DNA from: an uncultured Oscillospiraceae bacterium | Lineage (GTDB): Bacteria; Bacillota; Clostridia; Oscillospirales; Oscillospiraceae | Direction: 5' to 3' | DNA: 6,777 nt | Assembly (NCBI GenBank): GCA_900769835.1 | Contig: CAAGIE010000163.1 | Coordinates: 1 to 6,777, forward strand | Shown: positions 1 to 5,809 of the stretch, piece after piece | Position numbering within the stretch: the stretch's first letter is position 1 | Layout of the letters: each line of letters opens with the position of its first letter | Notes under the pieces: model-generated | Told to the model about the DNA's origin: nothing | The model's input: the letters and a program-made list of their open reading frames with translations, nothing else | The model's database searches: none | Program-made: the position numbers and the translations under genes

Positions 1-951
1 GAAAGGCTGGTTATAACCGGGAGCAGAAGATGTGCTGGTGCCGTCAGCCACATAGCGATTGATAATATTGGCGGCCAGGGTGATCCGCTCCAGGTCGGTG
101 GTCAGACCGGGATAGCTCATCACGTAATCCACGATCCACTGGGCCTCCTCCTTTGCCTTTTGCTCCAGTTCCGCAAAGGTAATGGGGCCGGGTTCCTGTT
201 GCACGATCACATTGCAGGTGCGGATATTTGCCACATCGGGATACTCGGGATCTATAAACTGCACCGTGATGGTGGCCTCGCCCTCCGACAGCGGCACCAC
301 AAAGCCCACCTCGTTCACCGTTGCCACGGTGGGGTCACTGCTGGTCCAGGTGCAGAGCATAAAAAACTCATAGGAGGTATACAGCGGCACTGCGTAGGTG
401 CGGCCGATGTAGGTGTATAGCGTTTCTTCCACGATCCAATAATACCAGGGGTTGCCCTGCTCTTTCAGATATTCAATGTAGGCCTTTCGCTCCGGGTCGC
501 TCTCTCGACAATTATCCGGATATGAGGAGACTGTGCCCCACACCTCATTGGAGCCGGTGTCCATACAAGTGGCAGAACTGGTGGGACGACCGGAATGGTT
601 GGGATTGGAGGGTGTCTGGGGAGGGGTGCTGGGTTGGGTCGTCTGGGGAGGCGTTGTAGGTTGCGTAGTTTGCGGAGGAGTGGTTGTCTGGGGAGGAGTG
701 GTTGTCTGGGGAGGGGTTGTGGGCTCCTCCACGGGTTCGGTTTCTGCAGGTTCGCCGGGCGCTTCAGGTTCCTCTTGCTCTACGGTGGGGTCGGTTGCGG
801 GCTGGGTGGGGTCCTGGGGCAGGGTTGCCTGGGTGGTCTGCTCCTGCGCTTCCATTTTCCCGGTGGTGGTTTCCTCCGCCTGCTTATTCTGAGAGCCGCA
901 TCCGGCCAGCAACAAGCCGCACATCAACAATATAGCAATTATCTTTTTCAT
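1..951 (-). CDS. Surface lipoprotein with Thr/Pro linker and Ig-like (Big_2-like) domain, C-terminus off the window
   Basis: The 317 visible residues begin with a short charged n-region and a hydrophobic stretch ending in a lipobox L15-A16-G17-C18, so the mature protein should be lipid-anchored to the outer face of the membrane through Cys18. Residues about 25-125 are a disordered Thr/Pro/Glu/Gln linker with repeated PPQTT units, as in spacers that carry a domain through the cell wall. Residues about 185-252 resemble a bacterial Ig-like Big_2 fold, with the typical WTSSDPTVATV and G-x-ATITV segments. Residues 287-317 look like the helical lead-in to a transglutaminase-like domain, but the catalytic part lies outside, so this is a guess. 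The start ATG (951-949) has AAAGGAG upstream, overlapping the permease stop codon 12 nt away, so this is the last visible gene of the ABC operon. The frame is still open at base 1. The lipoprotein call is firm; the function is unknown. Confidence 0.85.
   Translation of the reverse strand, partial: MKKIIAILLMCGLLLAGCGSQNKQAEETTTGKMEAQEQTTQATLPQDPTQPATDPTVEQEEPEAPGEPAETEPVEEPTTPPQTTTPPQTTTPPQTTQPTTPPQTTQPSTPPQTPSNPNHSGRPTSSATCMDTGSNEVWGTVSSYPDNCRESDPERKAYIEYLKEQGNPWYYWIVEETLYTYIGRTYAVPLYTSYEFFMLCTWTSSDPTVATVNEVGFVVPLSEGEATITVQFIDPEYPDVANIRTCNVIVQQEPGPITFAELEQKAKEEAQWIVDYVMSYPGLTTDLERITLAANIINRYVADGTSTSSAPGYNQPF
613..720 (-). repeat. In-frame PPQTT-type tandem repeat in the lipoprotein gene
   Basis: This stretch encodes residues 78-113 of the lipoprotein as repeated PPQTTT / PPQTTQPTT / PPQTTQPST units. 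On the DNA, two neighbouring 18-bp units around 675-711 are nearly identical, while the rest are degenerate. Repeats of this kind can gain or lose units by slippage, which would keep the reading frame and only change linker length. Confidence 0.8.
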
Positions 952-963
952 AGTCATTCTCCT

Positions 964-1776
964 TTACTTAATTTCCTTTTTGCTCAATTTCAGCCAGCCG
1001 AGGGTCAGTAACATTCCACTCAAAATCGGAGGTGTTGCGATCAGGTACGCCAATTCTTTCTTTTCATAACTACCCATGCCGATCCTCGCATTATAGCCAA
1101 ACACATTGATATGATCGATAAACTCTAAAACCTTATGGAATTTTGCGCCACCGTCCACGGCGGTTCCTATAACGGCAAGTTGCATCACAAGAATGCTCAC
1201 CGCGGTAGTAGTGGCAATGTACTTCATCGTCACGCCACCGCCGTTCTTGGAACTAACGCAAATATAAGTCACCAGGGCCGCCACAAACAAGAAAACATTC
1301 AGGCTCAATGCCAGATCCCTCAGAAAAGGCCAGAACGCTTCCCGGGAAAACGCCAGATCCTTGAAACCACGGATCACCAGGTTGCCGCCCGTCATCACCA
1401 GGGCGTAGGTAAAAGCAATGCTGACAATAGCGATCAGCGCAGTGGCAAACATCGAAAGCATTACGGACACACGGGACTTGCCGGTGATCAGTTTATTGCG
1501 GATGATACCTTGACCGAAATCTTTGTGCAGGATCATTGCCACCATAATGATCGCAAGGTAATTGAGCAGGTCATTCATTTGCATCGTTGCCAGAACATCC
1601 CTCTTAATATCCACAGACCCGCGCCGCAGCGCCAACTGCGTCGCATCCAATTTAAAACAGGAAATACCAAACGCAATCAAAGGTATCAATCCGAAGACCA
1701 CCGCGAGCACGATGATCCAGGTGAACAACCTATCCTTACGGACACGATTTAAGTCCGCACAAAGCAAATTACGCAT
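964..1776 (-). CDS. ABC-2 type transporter permease (BcrB-like)
   Basis: This 270-residue protein is the membrane subunit of an ABC exporter and pairs with the ATPase encoded just upstream. About six hydrophobic segments are visible, near residues 17-40, 70-84, 103-128, 155-175, 187-207 and 242-263. The large loop after the first segment and the cytoplasmic segment DFGQGIIRNKLITGKSR (86-102) match the layout of ABC-2 permeases of the bacitracin/lantibiotic self-protection type, where such a D-x-x-x-G-x-I-R/K-N-K-L-x-x-G-x-x-R motif follows the second helix. The start ATG lies inside the end of the ATPase gene (8-nt overlap) and has GGGAGG about 8 nt upstream, which points to translational coupling and fixed subunit stoichiometry. 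The substrate cannot be read from the sequence; peptide antibiotics are the commonest substrates of this group, but other lipid or peptide cargo is possible. Confidence 0.88.
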   Translation of the reverse strand: MRNLLCADLNRVRKDRLFTWIIVLAVVFGLIPLIAFGISCFKLDATQLALRRGSVDIKRDVLATMQMNDLLNYLAIIMVAMILHKDFGQGIIRNKLITGKSRVSVMLSMFATALIAIVSIAFTYALVMTGGNLVIRGFKDLAFSREAFWPFLRDLALSLNVFLFVAALVTYICVSSKNGGGVTMKYIATTTAVSILVMQLAVIGTAVDGGAKFHKVLEFIDHINVFGYNARIGMGSYEKKELAYLIATPPILSGMLLTLGWLKLSKKEIK

Positions 1777-2689
1777 ACTTGCTACCTCCCAATAAGTTCA
1801 TATAATATTCTTCGAAGCCGGTTTCCTTGCTGACCACCGACTCTAACCGGTTGCCGCCATCAATGGCCGCTTTCAAAAGACTGTTGAGGTCCACGTCACC
1901 GCTGATCTTCACCACATCGTCCACGAGAGACACCGGAGTGTCAGGCAACTGCGTCCGCACAAATGCCGCCAGTGCCTCCGAGTCCTGCGCCCGAAGCAAA
2001 AGTTGCTTTCCGGTGCAGTTTCGCAGTTCCGTTGCGGTAACTTCCTGAAGAAGTTTTCCCTTGGAGATGATGCCGTAGTTAGTCGCCACCAGGGAAAGTT
2101 CCGTCAGGATATGGGAGGAAATCAAAAGCGTGATGCCCTGGCGGTGGAGGGCCAGGATCAACTCCCGGATCTCCACAATGCCGGCGGGGTCCAGGCCGTT
2201 CATAGGCTCGTCCAGGATTAAAAATTCCGGATCTCCCATCAGCGCCATGGCAATTCCCAACCGCTGACGCATACCCAGAGAGAAATTACCGGCAAGTTTT
2301 TTACTGTTGACCACGTCCTGCAAGCCTACTTTCGCCAAAATTGTCTGCACCTTATCATCATCCTGAAGACCAAGGATCTGTGCCTGGTGCATCAGATTTT
2401 CTTTTGCGGTCATATTCAGGCAGATGGCGGGAGTTTCCACCACTGCGCCCATTTTGCGGCGAGCCACATAGACCTTAGGATCTTTATGATCCACACCGAA
2501 CAGACGGATCGTGCCGGCGGTGGGCCGGATCAGACCGGTGATCATACGGATGATGGTGGTCTTGCCGGAGCCGTTTTCTCCCACGAAGCCGTAAATGTCA
2601 CCCTTGCGGATGTTCATATTGACCTGATCCACCACGGTCTGTCTTGCGTACTTTTTGGAAAGGCCGAAGGTTTGTACTACATATTCCAT
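1769..2689 (-). CDS. ABC transporter ATP-binding protein (BcrA-type, drug/peptide export)
   Basis: This is a 306-residue cytoplasmic ATPase that would power the permease encoded next to it. All nucleotide-binding motifs are present: Walker A GENGSGKT (37-44), ABC signature SLGMRQ (137-142), Walker B FLILDEP (156-162), D-loop GLDP (165-168) and switch His193 in SSHILTE. The position normally held by the Q-loop glutamine carries Glu85 in VVETPAI, followed by LNMTAKENL, a variant known from the BcrA and lantibiotic-immunity (LanF) group. The C-terminal 90 residues form the variable regulatory region usual for this family, and the total length is normal. The start ATG has AAGGAG about 7 nt upstream, touching the stop codon of the preceding zinc-ribbon gene (11-nt gap), so it belongs to the same operon. 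No gene name is given because export of a specific peptide cannot be shown. Confidence 0.93.
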   Translation of the reverse strand: MEYVVQTFGLSKKYARQTVVDQVNMNIRKGDIYGFVGENGSGKTTIIRMITGLIRPTAGTIRLFGVDHKDPKVYVARRKMGAVVETPAICLNMTAKENLMHQAQILGLQDDDKVQTILAKVGLQDVVNSKKLAGNFSLGMRQRLGIAMALMGDPEFLILDEPMNGLDPAGIVEIRELILALHRQGITLLISSHILTELSLVATNYGIISKGKLLQEVTATELRNCTGKQLLLRAQDSEALAAFVRTQLPDTPVSLVDDVVKISGDVDLNSLLKAAIDGGNRLESVVSKETGFEEYYMNLLGGSKYA

Positions 2690-2700
2690 AATTGTTCTCC

Positions 2701-3078
2701 TTATCTGTTCACGGTTTGGGGCTTGCGGAATGCTCGCTTGTTCAGGCTCCGCTCACCGCAACTGGGACATTCCATATCCATCTCAAAACTAGCAAAGACC
2801 GCCTTGTTTTCTTCATTATATTCATGAATGTGACCGCACTTTTTACAGCGGTAGTGGCTATAGCGGTAGTCCATAGATGTGGCGCAACCCAGCATCGCAA
2901 CGATCGGCACGGTAAATCGAAGCACATGGTGCAGGCCCTCCCAGATAGTTGCGCTATGGATGGCACCCACCACCAGTTGGGTCAGCACAGCCAGTGCCAG
3001 AACTCTTAATGTCCATGCGGCCGTACGCCAGCACACTGCACGAATCTTTTGCTTTTTCTCGGTGTTGATCTTCTTCAT
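2701..3078 (-). CDS. Small two-TM membrane protein with C-terminal zinc ribbon
   Basis: This 125-residue protein has a Lys/Arg-rich N-terminus, two hydrophobic segments near residues 22-40 and 52-68, then a zinc-ribbon tail with C78-x2-C81 and C104-x2-C107 in the pattern YRCKKCGHIH ... CPSCGERS. The same layout and motif wording (YRCxKCGHxH, then CxxCG followed by basic residues) occur in the C-terminal half of the XRE protein encoded at 3853-3239, so the two are probably paralogous, with this one lacking the DNA-binding domain. The start at 3078 is chosen because a perfect AGGAGG sits 8 nt upstream; an in-frame extension to 3216 would run through the promoter region and into the terminator hairpin. 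It is the first gene of the ABC operon. The function is unknown; a partner or antagonist of the XRE protein, or an accessory subunit of the transporter, are both possible. Confidence 0.82.
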   Translation of the reverse strand: MKKINTEKKQKIRAVCWRTAAWTLRVLALAVLTQLVVGAIHSATIWEGLHHVLRFTVPIVAMLGCATSMDYRYSHYRCKKCGHIHEYNEENKAVFASFEMDMECPSCGERSLNKRAFRKPQTVNR

Positions 3079-3086
3079 AATGGTTT

Positions 3087-3092
3087 CCTCCT
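3087..3092 (-). promoter_or_regulatory. Ribosome binding site AGGAGG that fixes the start at 3078
   Basis: A perfect AGGAGG on the minus strand lies 8 nt before the ATG at 3078-3076. It decides in favour of the 125-residue protein over longer in-frame readings. Confidence 0.85.
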
Positions 3093-3107
3093 GATTTTTT
3101 GTTTTTC

Positions 3108-3118
3108 GCCCCTGGGGC
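3108..3118. promoter_or_regulatory. Small perfect palindrome GCCCC-T-GGGGC in the 5' leader of the ABC operon
   Basis: Five-base arms flank a single central base. The element lies just downstream of the start point predicted from the extended -10 at 3132-3140, where a bound repressor could block transcription. It is short and could be chance. Confidence 0.25.
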
Positions 3119-3131
3119 TCCTGACACCCTG

Positions 3132-3140
3132 AGCATACCA
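3132..3140 (-). promoter_or_regulatory. Candidate extended -10 promoter of the ABC operon
   Basis: On the minus strand this reads TGGTATGCT, a TGn extended -10 with a partly conserved hexamer. No convincing -35 box lies at 16-18 nt upstream, so the promoter would be weak or activator-dependent. Some promoter is needed here, because the terminator at 3204-3245 separates this operon from the upstream one. The predicted start near 3125 would leave a leader of about 45 nt. Confidence 0.4.
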
Positions 3141-3155
3141 GCAAAAAACCGCAAA

Positions 3156-3201
3156 AACCACGAACTGATGGTTGGATTTTGCCAAACTCAACCACAGGTT
3201 G
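3156..3201. promoter_or_regulatory. Two inverted repeats upstream of the ABC operon promoter (candidate operators)
   Basis: AACCA-N8-TGGTT spans 3156-3173 and CAACC-ACA-GGTTG spans 3189-3201. They share a CAACC/GGTTG core and lie upstream of the candidate -10, where an activator or an XRE regulator could bind. Arms are only 5 nt, so this is suggestive only. Confidence 0.3.
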
Positions 3202-3203
3202 GG

Positions 3204-3245
3204 TAAAAAAAGACACCGGAAGGAAACCTCCGGTGTTTTTATTCT
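3204..3245 (-). terminator. Intrinsic terminator after the XRE gene, with T-tracts on both strands
   Basis: An 8-bp perfect GC-rich stem ACACCGGA/TCCGGTGT (3213-3220 with 3229-3236) encloses an 8-nt loop. On the minus strand it is followed by CTTTTTTTA, ending transcripts of the four-gene operon immediately after the XRE stop codon at 3239-3241. On the plus strand a TTTTTA tail follows, so it could also stop antisense transcription. Confidence 0.9.
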
Positions 3246-3853
3246 CTTTTCAGGACTTTTTTGTGTCTTGTTTTCTTGCCACACTGACTGCAATAAAATC
3301 TCGGGCGGATCATCAAAAAGAAAAACGCCCTGCCCAATATGGCGCCAAAGGACGGCATGTGGGTATGTCCGCATTTGGTGCATCGATAGTAACCTGCGTT
3401 ATAGAGGATCATTCCGTTCATAAACGCATAGAGAATGATGATTCCATCCTCTGCGTAGCCGACAAGCGTTGCTCCCCACCACGAACTGGTTAAATATTTG
3501 AAGGTCAGCGAAAGGATAATGATCCCCAAAAGGGCGAGGTTCAGCATCAGCCGCAGTCTCAGCAGCGTTCGATCCGAACATTCCTTGCTCCTTGCCATTT
3601 CCAGGAGCTTTTCTTCCATCTTTTTGGTGTAGTCCTCGGAAGAAATTTCTTCGCCGTTGAGCAACTCATTGACGGTGATATGCAAGATCTGGCACAACTC
3701 CTGCATAATGGCGGAGTCCGGCAGAGACTTGCCGTTTTCCCATTTGGAAACCGCCCGGTCGGTAATGCCCAACTGCTCCGCCAACTGCGCCTGGGTCATT
3801 CCTTGTTTTTTTCTGGACTCGGCAATAAACTTACCGATCTTTACCTGATCCAT
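3239..3853 (-). CDS. Membrane-anchored XRE-family regulator with C-terminal zinc ribbon
   Basis: This 204-residue protein starts with a full XRE/Cro helix-turn-helix at about residues 5-62 (IGKFIAESRKKQGMTQAQLA, then GITDRAVSKWENGKSLPD, then LCQILHITVNELL), which is expected to bind DNA as a dimer. A charged helical stretch (about 72-98) leads to two membrane segments at about 100-120 and 134-153. The tail is a zinc ribbon with C158-x2-C161-G-H-x-H and C188-x2-C191-G, ending in a very basic segment. DNA-binding, membrane and metal-binding parts in one chain suggest a one-component regulator that reports membrane or metal/redox state; that role is inferred. The start at 3853 has GGGAG about 8-11 nt upstream. 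It is the last gene of its operon, 19 nt after the previous stop, and ends at a terminator. Its C-terminal half resembles the small protein encoded by the next operon. Confidence 0.88.
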   Translation of the reverse strand: MDQVKIGKFIAESRKKQGMTQAQLAEQLGITDRAVSKWENGKSLPDSAIMQELCQILHITVNELLNGEEISSEDYTKKMEEKLLEMARSKECSDRTLLRLRLMLNLALLGIIILSLTFKYLTSSWWGATLVGYAEDGIIILYAFMNGMILYNAGYYRCTKCGHTHMPSFGAILGRAFFFLMIRPRFYCSQCGKKTRHKKVLKRE

Positions 3854-3872
3854 ATTCCTCTCCCGAATGTTT

Positions 3873-4280
3873 TTACAGATCCAGCAGGCTGGGATCTACG
3901 GGCTCGACCACAAAGGAGTTCGCCCAGAAGCCGGGCTTAATGTACACCTTGGTGTAAGCCACGGGGCACTCGGGGGTGATGGTGACCTGGAGATCCTCGC
4001 ATTTTCTGCTCATACCCACGGCAGAGTGGATCACATAAGTACCAAACTTCAGGGGCAGGCAGAGCAATTCCTTATTGCCGATGTAGCCATAGGGCTGCTC
4101 ATTGATATACAGGCCGAAACCACCTGCCACGCCGTAGGGAGAACCCTGACGATAGATGTAGATGCAACCCTCCTGGGGGAGATCCAGAGGCTTTTTGCAC
4201 TCGGGGCAGGGCTCATTTGTATATTTTACATTGCTCGCCTCTCCACAATGGGGGCACTTGATTCTGATCTTCGCTGCCAT
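3873..4280 (-). CDS. Zinc-ribbon protein with DUF2846-like domain
   Basis: This 135-residue protein opens with a rubredoxin-like zinc ribbon, CPHC at 9-12 and CPEC at 25-28, followed by a beta-rich segment (about 39-105) reading YIYRQGSPYGVAGGFGLYIN, then a G-Y-I-G-N turn and a G-x-Y-V-I-H strand. This order (a Y-x-Y-R opening strand, a short bound-ligand style NEQPYGYIG segment, then a GTYVIH strand) resembles the DUF2846 beta-sandwich, whose biochemical role is not established. There is no signal peptide or membrane segment, so it is probably cytosolic. The start has AAGGAGA about 8 nt upstream. It lies 25 nt after the SRPBCC/zinc-ribbon gene and 19 nt before the XRE gene, in one operon. 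The zinc ribbon is clear; the DUF2846 assignment is moderate. Confidence 0.82.
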   Translation of the reverse strand: MAAKIRIKCPHCGEASNVKYTNEPCPECKKPLDLPQEGCIYIYRQGSPYGVAGGFGLYINEQPYGYIGNKELLCLPLKFGTYVIHSAVGMSRKCEDLQVTITPECPVAYTKVYIKPGFWANSFVVEPVDPSLLDL

Positions 4281-4305
4281 AATTTTCTCTCCTTATAATG
4301 TTTAT

Positions 4306-4944
4306 TTACAGACGGGTGCCACAGTACGCACAAAACGCAGCGCCGGGCTTCGCGGGTGCGTGACAATTGGGGCACACGCTGGGCGTAGGCGCCACCGCAG
4401 GAACTCCGCAATACGGGCAGAAACGAGCGTCCGCATCCAGAGGGTTTCTGCAATTTCCGCAAATTCTCACATTGGGCGCCGCCTGAGGGGCGGGCTGGTG
4501 GAGTTGTGCCTGAGGTGCAGGCTGATACACGGGAGCGGGTGCCGCCGGAGGCGCATAGAGATTTTGGAGCGTTGCAGGTGTCACCTGATTTTCAGGTTTT
4601 ACAAAATCATCCATTTCATACTCTCGTTCGCGAATGGACACCATCAGCAAACGCTGCACCTGCTCATTCAAATTTTCCGCATAGCTCTCATACCGTGCGC
4701 CCATCGCCTGGGCAAGGCTGAAGCGGATATTGACCGCCGTGCCGGTGCCATAAGGCATAAAGTGGATATTGCACGAGCCGCCGTTCATATTGTATTTCCA
4801 GGAATAATTCACGCCAAAGGAAATGGTGTGGTACGGTTCTTTTTTGCAGTCCCGCTCAAAAGGCGCACTGGAGGCCGCAGTCAGGTACGCTTGGTAAACG
4901 CGGTCAATAGGCGCTTCTATGTAAAAACCTATATCTCTTCTCAT
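4306..4944 (-). CDS. SRPBCC-like domain protein with two C-terminal zinc ribbons
   Basis: The 212-residue product has three parts. Residues 1-105 follow the SRPBCC (START/Bet v 1-like) pattern: an opening strand with APIDRVYQAY, several strands including SFGVNYSWKYN and GTAVNIRFSL, and a long closing helix (AQAMGARYESYAENLNEQVQ). This fold usually forms a pocket for a lipid or other hydrophobic ligand. Residues about 120-158 are a Pro/Ala/Gln linker. Residues 162-208 hold two zinc ribbons, CGNC/CPYC (162, 165, 176, 179) and CPNC/CAYC (191, 194, 205, 208). No secretion signal is present, so it is predicted cytosolic. The start has only a modest AGGGG site 7-8 nt upstream, and the gene follows the preceding stop by 31 nt. 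The ligand and partners are unknown; the SRPBCC call rests on pattern, not on an alignment. Confidence 0.83.
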   Translation of the reverse strand: MRRDIGFYIEAPIDRVYQAYLTAASSAPFERDCKKEPYHTISFGVNYSWKYNMNGGSCNIHFMPYGTGTAVNIRFSLAQAMGARYESYAENLNEQVQRLLMVSIREREYEMDDFVKPENQVTPATLQNLYAPPAAPAPVYQPAPQAQLHQPAPQAAPNVRICGNCRNPLDADARFCPYCGVPAVAPTPSVCPNCHAPAKPGAAFCAYCGTRL

Positions 4945-4975
4945 ACAAATCCCCTATCATTTTCTTGTTGGAATA

Positions 4976-5752
4976 TTACTTGCAGGGCTGGGCGTAGAGG
5001 ACAATAAACTTTTCCTTGACATAGCGGAAGAAGCCTACGCCGCTGCCGAACAGGCTGAATGCCCATTTCTTTCGCAGGCAGAAAACATACTTGAGGCCGG
5101 GGTTCTTCTTTTCCCAATCGGCACGGTATTTTTCCAGTTTGGTGCCGGCAAAAATGCGGTGCTTCATTTCCTCGGTGATCTGGTAAATATAGCCGTTGAC
5201 GGTGGATTTTACCTGGTACTCAATCCGAATCTGCTCGATATCCAGGCTGACACGACCTGCGTTCACCAGCAAATTGGTGATCTTGATATTGCGCTGGGTG
5301 GCCAGCCAGCCGTTTGCGTGGGCAATACTGGGGAAATTGCAAGCGTAATAACTGCTGCCGGTAACGGCCGCAGTGGCAGGTGCAGTGGCAGGCGCGGTGG
5401 CAGGTGCGGTGGCAGGTGCGGTAGCAGGTGCGACGGCAGGTGCGGTTGCAGGTGCGGCGGCAGGTGCGGTAGCAGGTGCGACGGCAGGTGCGGTAGCAGG
5501 TGCGGTGCCGGTCTTTTCGGCCACTTTGTCTGCGATCATATCCACCATCTTTGTTTCGGGGACACCGGGTACGAAAATCGTCACGTTGTACTTGGTTTCA
5601 ATGCCCTTGAGCGTATACCACACCTGGTTGAAAGCCGCCTGCACATCGCCGTTATTGCGCTTTGCCGCATTGAAATTCAGCAAAGCGGTGTTCATTTGCT
5701 GCTTATCCTCCGGGGTCAGCTCGCCCATGGCTTCTTTTAAAGATCTACCCAT
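4976..5752 (-). CDS. Uncharacterised two-domain protein with Ala-Pro repeat linker
   Basis: I do not recognise this 258-residue family. An N-terminal helical domain (about 1-80; GELTPEDKQQMNTALLNFNA, AAFNQVWYTLKGIETKYNVT) is joined by an Ala/Pro/Thr/Val linker (83-128) to a C-terminal domain (about 133-258). That domain starts with SSYYACNFPSIAHANGWLAT, continues with strand-like segments (LDIEQIRIEYQVKST) and ends in a hydrophobic, aromatic, basic stretch (WAFSLFGSGVGFFRYVKEKF) that might touch a membrane surface. There is no signal peptide. AAGGAGG lies 7 nt before the ATG, the strongest ribosome site in the operon. As first gene behind the promoter at 5782-5809 it should be the most expressed member of the four-gene operon. 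Confidence 0.82.
   Translation of the reverse strand: MGRSLKEAMGELTPEDKQQMNTALLNFNAAKRNNGDVQAAFNQVWYTLKGIETKYNVTIFVPGVPETKMVDMIADKVAEKTGTAPATAPAVAPATAPAAAPATAPAVAPATAPATAPATAPATAPATAAVTGSSYYACNFPSIAHANGWLATQRNIKITNLLVNAGRVSLDIEQIRIEYQVKSTVNGYIYQITEEMKHRIFAGTKLEKYRADWEKKNPGLKYVFCLRKKWAFSLFGSGVGFFRYVKEKFIVLYAQPCK
5369..5506 (-). repeat. Degenerate 12-bp tandem repeat coding for the Ala-Pro linker
   Basis: About eleven copies of a 12-bp unit encode APAT/APAV/APAA tetrapeptides (residues 83-128 of the host protein). On the plus strand each unit reads like GCAGGTGCGGTG, with changes mainly in the last two codons. It keeps frame, so copy-number change would only alter linker length. The rigid Ala-Pro composition suggests an extended spacer between the two domains. 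Confidence 0.88.
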
Positions 5753-5769
5753 AAGATTGCCTCCTTAAT

Positions 5770-5783
5770 ATGGATAAGTCCAT
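5770..5783. promoter_or_regulatory. Palindrome ATGGA-TAAG-TCCAT at the start point of the four-gene operon (candidate operator)
   Basis: Perfect 5-nt arms around a 4-nt centre extend outward as an imperfect repeat to 5766 and 5787. The site overlaps the -10 box at 5782-5787 and the predicted start point, so a bound protein would block RNA polymerase. The operon's own XRE protein is an obvious candidate. Confidence 0.45.
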
Positions 5784-5809
5784 TATAACAGATTGCACGA
5801 ATTTTGCAA
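5782..5809 (-). promoter_or_regulatory. Sigma-A type promoter of the four-gene zinc-ribbon operon
   Basis: On the minus strand TTGCAA (5809-5804) is followed after 16 nt by a perfect TATAAT (5787-5782), itself preceded by TGT as an extended -10. The predicted start near 5775 leaves a leader of about 23 nt that includes the AAGGAGG of the first gene. This is the strongest promoter in the window. Confidence 0.82.

Noticed and set aside
533..1011. Plus-strand frames rich in Gly/Trp/Val or Gly/Leu/Arg
   Set aside because: These are antisense to the PPQTT repeats of the lipoprotein and have no start signals.
964..2689. Lantibiotic immunity operon (LanFEG)
   Set aside because: Only one permease gene is present and no biosynthesis, precursor or regulator genes of that kind are visible, so the specific name is not justified.
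3079..3216. N-terminal extension of the small zinc-ribbon protein to an upstream ATG
   Set aside because: It would cross the promoter region and begin inside the terminator hairpin; AGGAGG 8 nt before 3078 fixes the shorter form.
4162..5007. Long open plus-strand frame spanning two minus-strand genes
   Set aside because: It overlaps the SRPBCC and DUF2846 genes, both supported by ribosome sites and intact cysteine motifs, and has no recognisable domain.
5369..5506. CRISPR-like array
   Set aside because: The repeat has no spacers, the unit is 12 bp and in frame, and it codes for an Ala-Pro linker.
5373..5768. Plus-strand frame rich in Gly-Ala-Val repeats
   Set aside because: It is the antisense reading of the Ala-Pro linker repeats; no promoter or ribosome site precedes it.
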